Of a DNA stretch of 64,000 nt, positions 40,574 to 49,997 are shown piece by piece (the stretch's first letter is position 1; the number at the start of each line of letters is the position of its first letter). The stretch lies in the NCBI GenBank assembly GCA_002479785.1, contig DLPD01000005.1:1-64000 (forward strand), written 5' to 3'. The notes under the pieces were generated by a model. The model was not told the DNA's origin. It ran no database searches and saw only the letters and a list, made by a program, of their open reading frames with translations. This stretch comes from Cytophagaceae bacterium UBA7467. Lineage in GTDB: Bacteria; Bacteroidota; Bacteroidia; Cytophagales; Spirosomataceae. The position numbers were made by a program, and so were the translations under genes.

Positions 40574-41734
40574 CTACGAAAACATATCCCTCACCTTGTG
40601 AAAGAATCCCTTCTCCGATTTGCCTGGTTGTGGAGCGAAGTTAGGGGAGTCTCGTAATTTTTCTAATAACTCAGTTTCCTCTTTACTGACTTGCTTAGGA
40701 GTCCAGATGTTTACGTGAACTAATTGATCACCTACCGAATACCCGTTTAGTTCTTTGATACCCTTTCCTTTTAAGCGTAAGATTTTGCCACTTTGAGTTC
40801 CGGCTTCTAAGGTAATCTTTGCTTTTCCACCGATCGTAGGAACTTCGACTGAGGTGCCTAAGGCCGCATCCACAAAGCTTACATATAAATCATAGATGAC
40901 GTTGTTTCCATCACGGTGCAATAGATCGTGAGCTTCTTCTTCGATGACGATCAATAAATCACCGGCCACGCCACCACGCGGGGGAACGTTTCCTTTTCCA
41001 GACATCGACAGTTGCATATCGTTAGATACGCCTGCTGGGATTTTGATTGGGATGATTTCTTCTTCCAGTACGCGGCCTTCACCAAAGCAATCACCACATT
41101 TTGCTCCTACCGTCTTACCTTCTCCGCTACAGTGTGGGCAAGTAGAGGAAGTGACCATTTGGCCTAGCATGGTTTGTTGTACTTGACGTACTTGACCTGA
41201 ACCTTGGCAAGTGCCGCAGGTTTTCAAATCAGTTCCGTTTTTAGATCCGTTTCCAGAACAAGATTTACAAGCGACGTGGCGTTTTACCTTGATTTTCTTT
41301 TCTACGCCGTTTGCAATCTCCTCTAAATTTAATTTGAGTTTGATGCGTAGGTCAGTTCCTTTACGCTGGCGTCTTCCACCACCACGACCTTGGTTAAAGA
41401 AGCTACCGAAAGGACTATCATCGCCACCACCAAAAATATCTCCAAATTGTGAGAAGATATCCTCCATGTTCATGCCGCCACCACCAAAACCTCCGCCAGC
41501 TGCGCCCCCCATTCCGGCGTGACCGAAGCGGTCGTATTGCGCTTTCTTTTGGGAATTACTTAAAACCTCGTAGGCTTCCGCTGCTTCCTTGAATTTTTCT
41601 TCAGCTTCCTTGTTATCTGGATTCTTGTCTGGATGGTACTTCACCGCCATTTTGCGGTAAGCTTTCTTGATTTCGTCCTCCGATGCGGATTTGGAAACGC
41701 CTAAAATTTCGTAATAATCTCTTTTTTGCGCCAT
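40574..41734 (-). CDS. dnaJ: Chaperone protein DnaJ
   Basis: DnaJ (Hsp40) stimulates the DnaK ATPase and delivers substrates. The 386-residue type I protein has the J domain with HPD (YHPDKNPDN), a Gly-rich region (GGAAGGGFGGGG), four zinc-finger repeats CKSCSGNG, CGTCQGSG, CPHCSGEG and CGDCFGEG, and the substrate-binding C-terminus. It follows grpE by six bases in a heat-shock operon. The dnaK gene is not in the window. Confidence 0.97.
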   Translation of the reverse strand: MAQKRDYYEILGVSKSASEDEIKKAYRKMAVKYHPDKNPDNKEAEEKFKEAAEAYEVLSNSQKKAQYDRFGHAGMGGAAGGGFGGGGMNMEDIFSQFGDIFGGGDDSPFGSFFNQGRGGGRRQRKGTDLRIKLKLNLEEIANGVEKKIKVKRHVACKSCSGNGSKNGTDLKTCGTCQGSGQVRQVQQTMLGQMVTSSTCPHCSGEGKTVGAKCGDCFGEGRVLEEEIIPIKIPAGVSNDMQLSMSGKGNVPPRGGVAGDLLIVIEEEAHDLLHRDGNNVIYDLYVSFVDAALGTSVEVPTIGGKAKITLEAGTQSGKILRLKGKGIKELNGYSVGDQLVHVNIWTPKQVSKEETELLEKLRDSPNFAPQPGKSEKGFFHKVRDMFS

Positions 41735-41740
41735 TTTCTT

Positions 41741-42250
41741 TTAATTTCCGACCACCACTTTCGCAAAGCGGATGACTTTTTCATTCAATGTATATCCTTT
41801 TTCAACTACTTCTACCACTTTGCCTTTTTCTTCTTCCGATGGGGCAGGGAATTGCGTAATGCAATCATGGATTTCAGCGTCAAATACCTCGCCTTTAGCA
41901 GGTAATTCTTTCAACCCTTTGGATTGTAGGATGTTACCAATTTTTGCGAAGATTAATTGCGTTCCTTCGGAGATTTCTCCTTCAGGAGCATTGGCTAACG
42001 CACGCTCATAGTCATCAATGACAGGTAATAAGTCAACGATTAAACGTTCGGATGCGGTTTGTATGAGTTCTATTTTCTCTTTAGCTGTACGTTTGCGGAA
42101 ATTTTCGAAGTCTGAATACAGGCGAAGGTATTTCTCCTTCATCTCCGCTAATTCATCTACAGGAGCTGTTTCTTCCGTTTCTGGGCTTGTTTCTTCTGTT
42201 TGATTGATAATTTCTTCCTCAGGCGTTTGTTCGTTTTCTTTCTTTTTCAT
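41741..42250 (-). CDS. grpE: Nucleotide exchange factor GrpE
   Basis: GrpE releases ADP from DnaK. The 169-residue protein has an acidic, unstructured N-terminus (EEEIINQTEETSPETEETAP), a long helix (ELAEMKEKYLRLYSDFENFRKRTAKEK) and the beta domain ending LNEKVIRFAKVVVGN. It is first in the grpE-dnaJ operon. A perfect consensus promoter ends only four bases before its ATG, so its mRNA is predicted to be leaderless; I see no CIRCE-type operator. Confidence 0.96.
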   Translation of the reverse strand: MKKKENEQTPEEEIINQTEETSPETEETAPVDELAEMKEKYLRLYSDFENFRKRTAKEKIELIQTASERLIVDLLPVIDDYERALANAPEGEISEGTQLIFAKIGNILQSKGLKELPAKGEVFDAEIHDCITQFPAPSEEEKGKVVEVVEKGYTLNEKVIRFAKVVVGN

Positions 42251-42254
42251 GATA

Positions 42255-42286
42255 CAAAATTACGATTGCGTTCTTCCCTTTACAAA
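42255..42286 (-). promoter_or_regulatory. Promoter of grpE-dnaJ
   Basis: On the minus strand TTTG (42286-42283), 20 bases, TAATTTTG (42262-42255) is an exact match to the Bacteroidota consensus. TATC, then the ATG, follow at once, leaving no room for a ribosome-binding site. Confidence 0.72.
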
Positions 42287-42314
42287 TTCAATACCAAAAA
42301 CAATTTTCTGACAC

Positions 42315-42347
42315 TTTGGCATAAATGAAATGACCTTCGTAATTTTA
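42315..42347 (+). promoter_or_regulatory. Candidate promoter of queG
   Basis: TTTG (42315-42318), 21 bases, TAATTTTA (42340-42347): one mismatch to the consensus. The queG ATG is five bases downstream. It is back to back with the grpE promoter. Confidence 0.5.
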
Positions 42348-42352
42348 AACAA

Positions 42353-43270
42353 ATGTCAAAAAGTCCCGCAGAAATTTCCCGACTTATTAAGGCTAAAGCG
42401 CAGTCTTTTGGTTTTGCCTTTTGTGGTATTTCTGAAGCGGGATTCTTAGAGGAAGAGGCGCCGCGTTTAGAAGCTTGGTTAAACGCGAATCAACATGGCG
42501 AAATGGCCTACATGGCGAATCATTTCGATAAGCGTCTTGACCCACGAAAACTAGTAGACGGTTGCCAAACCGTCGTTTCTCTTGTATATAATTATTTTCC
42601 TGCGGCGGAAATCGCTGTACAAGATTTTAAAATTTCGAAATATGCTTACGGCGAAGATTACCACCGAGTGATTAAGGATAAGATGCAAGCGTTATGGGAT
42701 GCTTTGCAAAATGAGATAGGGGAGTTCTCTGGTCGAATGTTTGTCGATTCTGCACCGGTATTAGAAAAAGCGTGGGCGAAGAAGTCTGGTTTGGGTTGGA
42801 TAGGGAAGAATGCGAATTTGATTATTCCCAAAAAAGGAAGTTTTTATTTCCTAGCTGAGCTACTAATTGATGTAAAGGCGAGTCCAGATGGTCCTATCAA
42901 GGATTTTTGTGGCACCTGCACGCGTTGCATTGACGCTTGTCCTACGGAGGCCATTACACCGTATGTGGTAGATGGAAGCAAGTGTATTTCCTATTTCACA
43001 ATTGAGCTAAAAGACCAAATGCCCGCTAATCTAAATAGTGATTTCGAAAATTGGATTTTTGGTTGTGATATTTGCCAAGATGTGTGTCCTTGGAATCGAT
43101 TTTCGAAGCCGCACAATGAACCGAGATTTGAAATGAAACTACAAGAGTTGGATTGGGAGGGAATGTCTGAAGAGGTATTTCAAACCCTTTTTCAGTATTC
43201 AGCAATCAAGCGAACGAAGTTGAAGGGAATTCAACGAAACATAGATTACGTGAAAAAAAAGAGGCCGTGA
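42353..43270 (+). CDS. queG: Epoxyqueuosine reductase
   Basis: QueG reduces epoxyqueuosine to queuosine in tRNA using cobalamin and two 4Fe-4S clusters. The 305-residue protein shows FVDSAPVLEKAWAKKSGLGWIGKNANL, the first cluster motif CGTCTRCIDACP at about residue 187 and the second, CDICQDVCPWNRF, at about 238. It is shorter than the enterobacterial protein and lacks the C-terminal HEAT-like extension, as in other Bacteroidota. Its last codons and stop form part of the terminator stem. Confidence 0.94.
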   Translation: MSKSPAEISRLIKAKAQSFGFAFCGISEAGFLEEEAPRLEAWLNANQHGEMAYMANHFDKRLDPRKLVDGCQTVVSLVYNYFPAAEIAVQDFKISKYAYGEDYHRVIKDKMQALWDALQNEIGEFSGRMFVDSAPVLEKAWAKKSGLGWIGKNANLIIPKKGSFYFLAELLIDVKASPDGPIKDFCGTCTRCIDACPTEAITPYVVDGSKCISYFTIELKDQMPANLNSDFENWIFGCDICQDVCPWNRFSKPHNEPRFEMKLQELDWEGMSEEVFQTLFQYSAIKRTKLKGIQRNIDYVKKKRP

Positions 43271-43284
43271 AACCACGGCCCTTT
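43263..43284. terminator. Terminator overlapping the queG stop codon
   Basis: GGCCGTG (43263-43269), loop AAAC, CACGGCC (43274-43280), then CTTTT; an A run precedes the stem. The queG TGA stop is at 43268-43270 within the hairpin. The A and T tracts suggest it also ends the convergent regulator gene. Confidence 0.8.
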
Positions 43285-43301
43285 TCAAGCAAAATAAAAC
43301 C

Positions 43302-44324
43302 CTAAAGTGATTGTCTTATAATTAGGCTCGGTTCGATGACTTCTGCCGTTTTTTGATTGGATAGGATCATTTCAGCGGCTTTTTGGCCTAACTTCTCCGG
43401 ATGAGTACTCACCACCGTGATTCCTCCAGCTATTATTTCCTTAAATGGATGGTCATTCAAGGAGATGATGCCAATATCATTGCCTAAAGCCCATTCTTTT
43501 TTCTCCGCGTATTTGATAGCCTGGAAAAGATCGGTATCAGACAAAGTAAAATAAATCTCCTTTGGTTGAAAATCGTCCTCTTCTAGGCCATCTAATACTT
43601 GGAATTTCAATGAATTCGCTTCGCAGAATTCACTACACGCATTGATTAATTCGGGATCGAAGTATTCGTCTTCGCTCAAAACTAAATTAAGGCTGCGGTA
43701 CTTATTAAACAGGTTTAGTTGGGTATTAAAAATCTTTTTTAGCGATGGGTTAGGTGGGCAGATGAGACTGGAATGACGGATGGTTCCGAAGTTTTGGTCC
43801 AATAAAATCAAGCGATCCCCCGCTATTTTTTGTAAAATCTTGACTGTTTCTTCATCCTCATCAATTAAATGTGGTTGAATCAGGTAGTAATGGTAATTAC
43901 CTAATTGTTGTCCAATGATTTCTTTAAATTCTCTCGGCTTGTATTGGTAGGTATAGATATCCACCATTACATTTTTGCCAAAATGATCAAGAAAAGCATT
44001 GTACAAGGTTTGGTTTGTTTCTGTCATCCGACCGATTAAGAAAAGAACTTTCGTCTTTACTTTTAAGCTCGATTCAGAGATGAAATAACCTTTGCGGAAA
44101 ATGGAGGTAATCGCCCCCATTTTATGTAACTCTGTATAGGCTCTCTCCACCGTGTCACGGGAAAGATAACATTCCTCCGAAGCCTCATTTATAGAGGGCA
44201 AGCGCTCACCAGGTTTTAATTCTCCCATCTCAATATCCTGCAAAAGTGAATTAACAAGCTGCTGGTATTTAGGAAGTTTATTTCCTGAATTCTTTACGTT
44301 AAATGAAACAAATGTTTTATTCAT
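43302..44324 (-). CDS. GntR-type HTH regulator with LacI-like sensor domain
   Basis: The 340-residue protein has a winged-helix GntR N-terminus (about 12-75: YQQLVNSLLQDIEMGELKPGERLPSINEASEECYLSRDTVERAYTEL) and a periplasmic-binding-protein-like effector domain ending SLIIRQSL. This architecture is a common Bacteroidota regulator of carbohydrate use. Although the frame is open to 44375, a TAATTTTG -7 box lies inside that extension, so MNKTFVSFNV at 44324 is the likely start. It is divergent from the HTCS gene, suggesting joint control. Confidence 0.88.
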   Translation of the reverse strand: MNKTFVSFNVKNSGNKLPKYQQLVNSLLQDIEMGELKPGERLPSINEASEECYLSRDTVERAYTELHKMGAITSIFRKGYFISESSLKVKTKVLFLIGRMTETNQTLYNAFLDHFGKNVMVDIYTYQYKPREFKEIIGQQLGNYHYYLIQPHLIDEDEETVKILQKIAGDRLILLDQNFGTIRHSSLICPPNPSLKKIFNTQLNLFNKYRSLNLVLSEDEYFDPELINACSEFCEANSLKFQVLDGLEEDDFQPKEIYFTLSDTDLFQAIKYAEKKEWALGNDIGIISLNDHPFKEIIAGGITVVSTHPEKLGQKAAEMILSNQKTAEVIEPSLIIRQSL

Positions 44325-44345
44325 GTCGAAGAAAAATTCTTGGTT

Positions 44346-44353
44346 CAAAATTA
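44346..44353 (-). promoter_or_regulatory. Candidate -7 element of the GntR-type regulator
   Basis: On the minus strand TAATTTTG (44353-44346) matches TAnnTTTG, 21 bases before the ATG at 44324. No TTTG lies at the correct distance upstream. Confidence 0.4.
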
Positions 44354-44474
44354 CAGTTACGGCATTGTGTAGCATAGGACGAATCTTTCAAATTTGAGGA
44401 CAATTCTTGCAACTGCGTATTTCAGGATAAATCCGTCCAATTTCCTGGTATAATTCCCTAATTTTAAGATTCGA

Positions 44475-47400
44475 ATGAAAAGACTATTTTTCTTCTTGGT
44501 TATGTGTACCGTTTTGGGTCTTCAGGCTCAAAAGCAGACACGTTATGAGCGATTAAGTACGGCCTCTGGACTTTCTCAAAGTTCGGTTTATAAAATTATT
44601 CAAGACAAGAAAGGCTTTCTTTGGTTTGCTACGGGTGATGGTTTGAATCGCTATGATGGACATAACTTTAAGATTTACCGCAATGACCCGAGTGATGCTA
44701 GAACCTTAAGTAGTAGTGAAATATTTACGGTAGCGGAGGATGATGAAGGGAATTTGTGGGTAGGGACGCGTAACTCAGGACTAAATAAAATTGAATTAAC
44801 TACCGGAAAAATCACGCGCTTTACGAAAGGACCTGGCGGCCAAGATTTGTCTAATTCCAATATCCCTAGTATTCTCAATATCGGTAAAGGAAGAATAGGT
44901 GTAGCCGTATTAGGGTTAGGTTATTTAGTCTATAATATTCGAACAAATCAACTAATTAAATCTGAATCTGAGTGGAATAATCCATTAGTTAAGGAAGTGG
45001 CACGTCTGTTTAAGCATTCATCTGGTTCGGTTTGGATGGGAACAAGAACGGGTTATTTAGTGTCACAGTTAAATGCACATAGTTATATTCCTTATCAATT
45101 TGGGGCGAATAATTACCGGGTTCGCGCGCTTTTTGAAACGAAAAATGGGGATATTTTAGTAGGAACGGATGGTCGTGGCATATATCGCTTCACGCCAAAG
45201 ACCCAGCAATTCAAGGTCGTTTTTTACCAAGCATCTGATCCTTTGTCCCGTCAAAATATTGTGACTTCAATGGCCAAGGACGCATTACAAAATCTTTGGA
45301 TAGGTACGGATGATGGTGTCTATAAGCTGAATGGAGAAGATTTTAAATCCTACACGAATATTCCTTCGAATCCAGATCCAGAATTAGGACTATCTTCTAA
45401 TTCCGTGATGAGCCTTTTCACGGATGCGAATCAAAATACGTGGGTGGGTACGTGGGAAGCCGGATTGAATATCTCCTTTTTCCAAAAGCCTCGCTTCGCA
45501 GTTCTCCGCTATAAACCCAATACCTTGCAAGGATTACTGAGTAATAAGGTGAGTACCTTATTAGCTGATGGAGACAAAGGGGTATGGGTAGGAAGCAACG
45601 TAGGTTTATCTTATTTCAATCATAAATCAGGCCAGGTAACGCATTTCCTTCAAAGTGCATCAAGTAAAAAATTGAACTCCACTGAGACCTATGATGTGAA
45701 CTTTATCCATCCCTCAGGTGATGGAGGTGTTTGGGTAGGTTTATGGGGTAAAGGGATTAATTTATTTACAAAGGATCAACAACTGAAGGATTTTCCCTTC
45801 AAACCCGGAATTCGGGAGGCTAATTTTAATACGTTAGAATCTTTTAATGGCGAGTTTCTTTTAGGTACTGCCGGAATGGGCGTAGTCGTTTTTAATCCAT
45901 CGACCAAACAATACCGAGTGCCTTTTGCAGAATTAGGTAAGAATAATTTCTTAAACAAATCAATTGCAGCCATTCGGGTATTAAATGGGAATGAGATTTG
46001 GGTAGGAACGGTGGGTTTTGGATTATATGTGTATGAATTGAACACAGGGAAATTGCGTCATTATGTGAAATCAGCTGAGGCTGGGGCCTTGAGTTATAAT
46101 CACGTGAATAAAATTTACCAAGATCGGCAGCATCGAATTTGGGTAATGACGCAGGGTGGTGGTTTGAATCAATATTTGGGACCTGATAAAGGGTTTAAAG
46201 CTTATACTGTAAATAATGGGCTAGGAAGTAACTCTTTACGAGGAATGGTGGAGGATTCTAAAGGGGATTTGTGGATTACCACGAATGGCGGTATTTCGAA
46301 GATGGATGGAAAAACGTTGAAATTTGTCAATTTCGAAGAAGCAGATGGATTACAGGGGAAGGAGTTTATGACGAATGCCATTGCGAAGAATAACCAAAAT
46401 TGGTTATTTTTTGGTGGCGTAAATGGGTTGAATTACTTGAAATCTGACAGTTTGCGAATGAGATTAGATGTTCCCCCTGTCTATTTTACGAAGCTCAAAA
46501 TCTTTAATAAAGACGTAGAAGCAGGAGAAGAAAATTCTCCACTGACCTTCGATATTTTGTCCACGAAACACTTAGTATTACAGCCGGATCAATCGGTATT
46601 TAGTCTGGATTTTGTCGCTTTAGAATACCAAAGGCCTAAAAATAACCGCTATGCCTATTACTTAGAGGGCTTTGAGAAGGATTGGAATATGGTAGGAACG
46701 CAGCGTTCTGTGACTTATACAAACTTGAGTCCAGGGGATTATGTATTCAAAGTAAAGGCGAGTAATTCTGATGGTATTTGGGCTGAGAAACCCTATGAAT
46801 TAAAAATAACGGTCTTACCACCTTGGTACCGCACCTGGTGGGCTTATCTTCTTTATGTTATTCTCTTGGCTGGCGTTATATATGCGTTTATCCGGGAGGT
46901 CCGAGTGAGAGAGGCTTTCAGAACGGATATACGTTTAAAGGAGATCGAGAAAGAACGTATTCAGGAATTAGAGCAAGTGAAGACGCATTTCTTTACGAAT
47001 ATCTCACACGAATTGCGGACTCCGTTGACACTCATAACTAGTCCATTAGAAAAGTATTTTATCTCGAATGCGAGTCTGAATAAAGACCAAAAGACGAAGA
47101 TTAATTCAATTTACCAGAATGCCCAAAAACTGCTGAGACTAATCAATCAGCTGCTTGATTTGTCTAAAATTGAATCAGGAAACGTCCAACCTGTTGTGGA
47201 GAAGCACGATTTGATTCGTCAATTACATTCGATCAAACAAAGCTTCGATGCTTATGCTCAACAAAAGCAGATTAAATTGAAATGGGACCTACCGGTGGAA
47301 TCCTTGTTCGTTTATTACGATGCTGACATCATCGAAAAGTGCGTTACGAATCTATTATCCAATGCCTTTAAATTTACCCCAGAGGAAGGTATTATTGGTA

Positions 47401-48515
47401 TTAGGTTAGAATTGCACAAGGTGTACAATGGCAAAGCAGAATCAATCAACCGGGTGTCTATTCACGTATCAGATACAGGAAAGGGAATTAGTGAGGAACA
47501 TATTCAGCATATTTTTGACCGCTTCTACCAGATTCCAGAGAAAGTGGATCGCGTGGGTACGGGAGTTGGTCTTTCGCTATGTAAAGAATTGATGGAAGTA
47601 CATAGAGGTTCGATTGAGGTCCAAAGTGATCTAGGTGCGGGTTCTGACTTTAAGATTCAATTCCCTGTTACGTTAGAGGCCTTCGATCAGGCGTGGGTGA
47701 AATCAGGAGTTCTTCCGGTAGCTACTGAGTTAATTAATGAAAGAGTCGTTACTATTCAACAAGAGAAGCAGATCTTATTAATCGTAGAGGATCATACCGA
47801 AATGCGGGCCTTTATTCGCGAGATATTTGAAGGGAACTTCCAAGTAATAGAGGCAGATAGAGGCGAGACTGGCTTAGAAATGGCCTTGACTTATTTGCCT
47901 GATGTGGTGATTACGGATTGGATGATGCCGGGAATGTCTGGCGTAAACTTGTGCAAGGCGATTCGCAAAAACGCAAAAACAAGCCATATTCCTGTCGTTA
48001 TTTTGACCTCTAAAAGTTCTCAAGAAAGTCAAATAGAAGGAATGCAATCCGGCGCAGATGATTTTATTTCCAAGCCATTCCACGCGGATATTTTGGAATT
48101 AAGAGTGGCTAAACTACTCGAAGCGAAAGAGCGATTACGTAAAAACTGGCAAGAATCTGTATTAAATCAAGATTTGCAAGAAAAGGTAGTGTTTCAAGAT
48201 GAATTCTTGGCCAAAGCGACTCAGGTGGTCATTGAACATGTGGAGGACCCAGAATTTGACGTAGAGCACTTGGAGCAGGCAATGGACATGAGCAAGATGC
48301 AACTATATCGTAAATTGAAAATGTTAACTTCGCTGGCTGGAAATGAATTTATTCGATCGATTCGTTTGCAACAGGCTCGATTGCTGTTAGAAAAAGGTCA
48401 ATTGAATGTGTCTGAAATTGCCTACCAAGTCGGATTTAATGATCCAGCTTATTTTACACGTGCCTTTAAAAAACAATACGGATTCGCTCCTAAAACATTT
48501 CTTACTAAAAAATAA
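44475..48515 (+). CDS. Hybrid two-component system regulator (HTCS)
   Basis: The 1346-residue one-protein signalling system has a signal peptide (about 1-18), a periplasmic two-propeller sensor of repeated WxGTxxGL-type units (about 25-690), a Y_Y_Y domain (YYLEGFEKDWNMVGTQRSVTYTNL) and one membrane segment (about 785-808). Then come HisKA with phospho-acceptor His845 in FTNISHELRTPLT, HATPase (NLLSNAFKFTPEEG, VGTGVGLSL), a receiver with Asp1148 in VITDWMMPGMSG, and a C-terminal AraC HTH. HTCS proteins usually control adjacent polysaccharide genes; no susC/susD lies nearby. Confidence 0.95.
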   Translation: MKRLFFFLVMCTVLGLQAQKQTRYERLSTASGLSQSSVYKIIQDKKGFLWFATGDGLNRYDGHNFKIYRNDPSDARTLSSSEIFTVAEDDEGNLWVGTRNSGLNKIELTTGKITRFTKGPGGQDLSNSNIPSILNIGKGRIGVAVLGLGYLVYNIRTNQLIKSESEWNNPLVKEVARLFKHSSGSVWMGTRTGYLVSQLNAHSYIPYQFGANNYRVRALFETKNGDILVGTDGRGIYRFTPKTQQFKVVFYQASDPLSRQNIVTSMAKDALQNLWIGTDDGVYKLNGEDFKSYTNIPSNPDPELGLSSNSVMSLFTDANQNTWVGTWEAGLNISFFQKPRFAVLRYKPNTLQGLLSNKVSTLLADGDKGVWVGSNVGLSYFNHKSGQVTHFLQSASSKKLNSTETYDVNFIHPSGDGGVWVGLWGKGINLFTKDQQLKDFPFKPGIREANFNTLESFNGEFLLGTAGMGVVVFNPSTKQYRVPFAELGKNNFLNKSIAAIRVLNGNEIWVGTVGFGLYVYELNTGKLRHYVKSAEAGALSYNHVNKIYQDRQHRIWVMTQGGGLNQYLGPDKGFKAYTVNNGLGSNSLRGMVEDSKGDLWITTNGGISKMDGKTLKFVNFEEADGLQGKEFMTNAIAKNNQNWLFFGGVNGLNYLKSDSLRMRLDVPPVYFTKLKIFNKDVEAGEENSPLTFDILSTKHLVLQPDQSVFSLDFVALEYQRPKNNRYAYYLEGFEKDWNMVGTQRSVTYTNLSPGDYVFKVKASNSDGIWAEKPYELKITVLPPWYRTWWAYLLYVILLAGVIYAFIREVRVREAFRTDIRLKEIEKERIQELEQVKTHFFTNISHELRTPLTLITSPLEKYFISNASLNKDQKTKINSIYQNAQKLLRLINQLLDLSKIESGNVQPVVEKHDLIRQLHSIKQSFDAYAQQKQIKLKWDLPVESLFVYYDADIIEKCVTNLLSNAFKFTPEEGIIGIRLELHKVYNGKAESINRVSIHVSDTGKGISEEHIQHIFDRFYQIPEKVDRVGTGVGLSLCKELMEVHRGSIEVQSDLGAGSDFKIQFPVTLEAFDQAWVKSGVLPVATELINERVVTIQQEKQILLIVEDHTEMRAFIREIFEGNFQVIEADRGETGLEMALTYLPDVVITDWMMPGMSGVNLCKAIRKNAKTSHIPVVILTSKSSQESQIEGMQSGADDFISKPFHADILELRVAKLLEAKERLRKNWQESVLNQDLQEKVVFQDEFLAKATQVVIEHVEDPEFDVEHLEQAMDMSKMQLYRKLKMLTSLAGNEFIRSIRLQQARLLLEKGQLNVSEIAYQVGFNDPAYFTRAFKKQYGFAPKTFLTKK

Positions 48516-48516
48516 T

Positions 48517-49482
48517 ATGCGCAAATTATCCCTTGTTCTTATCTGTGGTTTCTTGGTTTCTTGGGGCTTTTTAGCTCACAAAACTCTTCAGCAGATCGCT
48601 ATTTACCCATTGCCGTCAGATTTAGGTTTGTTTTTCTATGCCAATCAAGACTACATTGTACAGCAATCTATTCGCCCTGACGTGCGCCGGAAAGACGATA
48701 AGACGGAGGATTCGAAGCATTATTTGGATATGGATGCGTCTGTTTTTGGGCCTAATTACCGGACGGAAATTCCTCATGATTTTAAACAAGCTGTGGCGAA
48801 ATATTCATTCGACAGTTTACGCAAAGAGGGTTTAGTGCCTTGGGAAGTGAACCGGGTGTACGGTCGTTTAGTGAATGCGTTTAAGCAGGAGATGCGTGAT
48901 TCTGTCTTATTCTATGCAGCTGATTTAGGCCATTATGTGTCAGATGCGCACGTTCCATTGCATACTACGAAGAATCACGATGGTCAACTTACGAACCAAA
49001 AAGGGATGCACGTGCTATGGGAATCCCTTGTTCCAGAAGCTCAGTTAAAGAATTACGCCTTATATCAACCTCAGGCGGCCTCTTACATTGCCAAACCTCA
49101 GGATTTTATCTTCCAGGTATTATTAGAGTCCCATGCGATGCTACCAGAAATGTTCAAGGCAGAAACCGAAGTTCGACAGGCATTAGGGGAGGAGAAATCC
49201 TTTAAAATGGTCGAGCGTTATGGCAAAACACAGCGTTATTATACAGATGAATTTATTCAGGCCTATGCTGCTAAATTAGGGTCCTCTATTCAGTCACGTA
49301 TGATTCAATCATCTCAACGAGTGGCCTCTTTTTGGTATTCTGCCTGGAAAGATGCGGGTTCTCCTTCTTGGGTAACGAAGGAAATTAGTGCGGGAAAGAA
49401 GGCCTCTTTTGAGTCAGAAAAAGCAATTTGGAAGTCTAATTCTTTGATTTCAACGGGTCAACTTCTCTCTTTACACAAATAA
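48517..49482 (+). CDS. Zinc-dependent phospholipase C/S1-P1 nuclease-like protein
   Basis: The 321-residue protein has a signal-like N-terminus (MRKLSLVLICGFLVSWGFLAHKT) and an all-helical zinc-binding fold. HKTLQQIAIYPLP, DMDASVF, FYAADLGHYVSDAHVPLHTTKNHDG and HVLWES hold His and Asp residues arranged as in zinc phospholipase C and P1 nuclease, where the N-terminal residue after cleavage is also a ligand (here Trp18). Substrate uncertain. The frame is open from 48406 inside the HTCS gene, but the ATG at 48517, one base after its stop, is the start. Confidence 0.82.
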   Translation: MRKLSLVLICGFLVSWGFLAHKTLQQIAIYPLPSDLGLFFYANQDYIVQQSIRPDVRRKDDKTEDSKHYLDMDASVFGPNYRTEIPHDFKQAVAKYSFDSLRKEGLVPWEVNRVYGRLVNAFKQEMRDSVLFYAADLGHYVSDAHVPLHTTKNHDGQLTNQKGMHVLWESLVPEAQLKNYALYQPQAASYIAKPQDFIFQVLLESHAMLPEMFKAETEVRQALGEEKSFKMVERYGKTQRYYTDEFIQAYAAKLGSSIQSRMIQSSQRVASFWYSAWKDAGSPSWVTKEISAGKKASFESEKAIWKSNSLISTGQLLSLHK

Positions 49483-49997
49483 TGCAGCAAATTTTAGTCC
49501 TTTCGGATACTCATTCTTACCTAGATCCACGTTTATTACCACATGTCGAAGCTTGCGATCAGATTTGGCATGGAGGAGATTGGGGCTCAGTGTCTGTAGC
49601 GGATACGCTCATGGGGTTTGGGAAGCCTGTGTATGGAGTGTATGGGAATATTGATGATCGGACAATTCGGAATATGTTTCCCAAAATCGCTCGATTCACC
49701 TGCGAGGAAGTAACGGTGGCGATGACCCATATAGCAGGCGCACCTTCTTCCTATAAACCCGATGCATTGGAGACTTTTTCAATGGGAATTCCAATGATAT
49801 TTGTCTGTGGACATTCCCATATTTTGCAAGTAAAAAGGGATCAAAACCGCAACCAAATGCTCTTTTTGAATCCTGGTGCTGCCGGACAACACGGTTTTCA
49901 TTCCGAGCAAACAGCGCTACAATTTAAGATTGATGGCAAGCGGATTTTTGATATGGAACTCATTCAAATGCCCCGTATTCACACAAAAACTAAGTAG
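49482..49997 (+). CDS. YfcE/MJ0936-type metallophosphoesterase
   Basis: The 171-residue calcineurin-like phosphoesterase has all motifs of the YfcE/Vps29 branch: LVLSDTHSYLD, IWHGGDWGS, VYGNIDDR, VAMTHIAG and FVCGHSHI, then LFLNPGAAG. It hydrolyses phosphodiesters in vitro in related cases; the natural substrate is not known. Its ATG overlaps the stop of the phospholipase-like gene (TAATG) and it overlaps mnmA convergently by eight bases. Confidence 0.9.
   Translation: MQQILVLSDTHSYLDPRLLPHVEACDQIWHGGDWGSVSVADTLMGFGKPVYGVYGNIDDRTIRNMFPKIARFTCEEVTVAMTHIAGAPSSYKPDALETFSMGIPMIFVCGHSHILQVKRDQNRNQMLFLNPGAAGQHGFHSEQTALQFKIDGKRIFDMELIQMPRIHTKTK

Noticed and set aside
44325..44375. Longer N-terminus of the GntR-type regulator
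   Set aside because: A TAATTTTG box lies within it and the added residues are not typical of GntR proteins.
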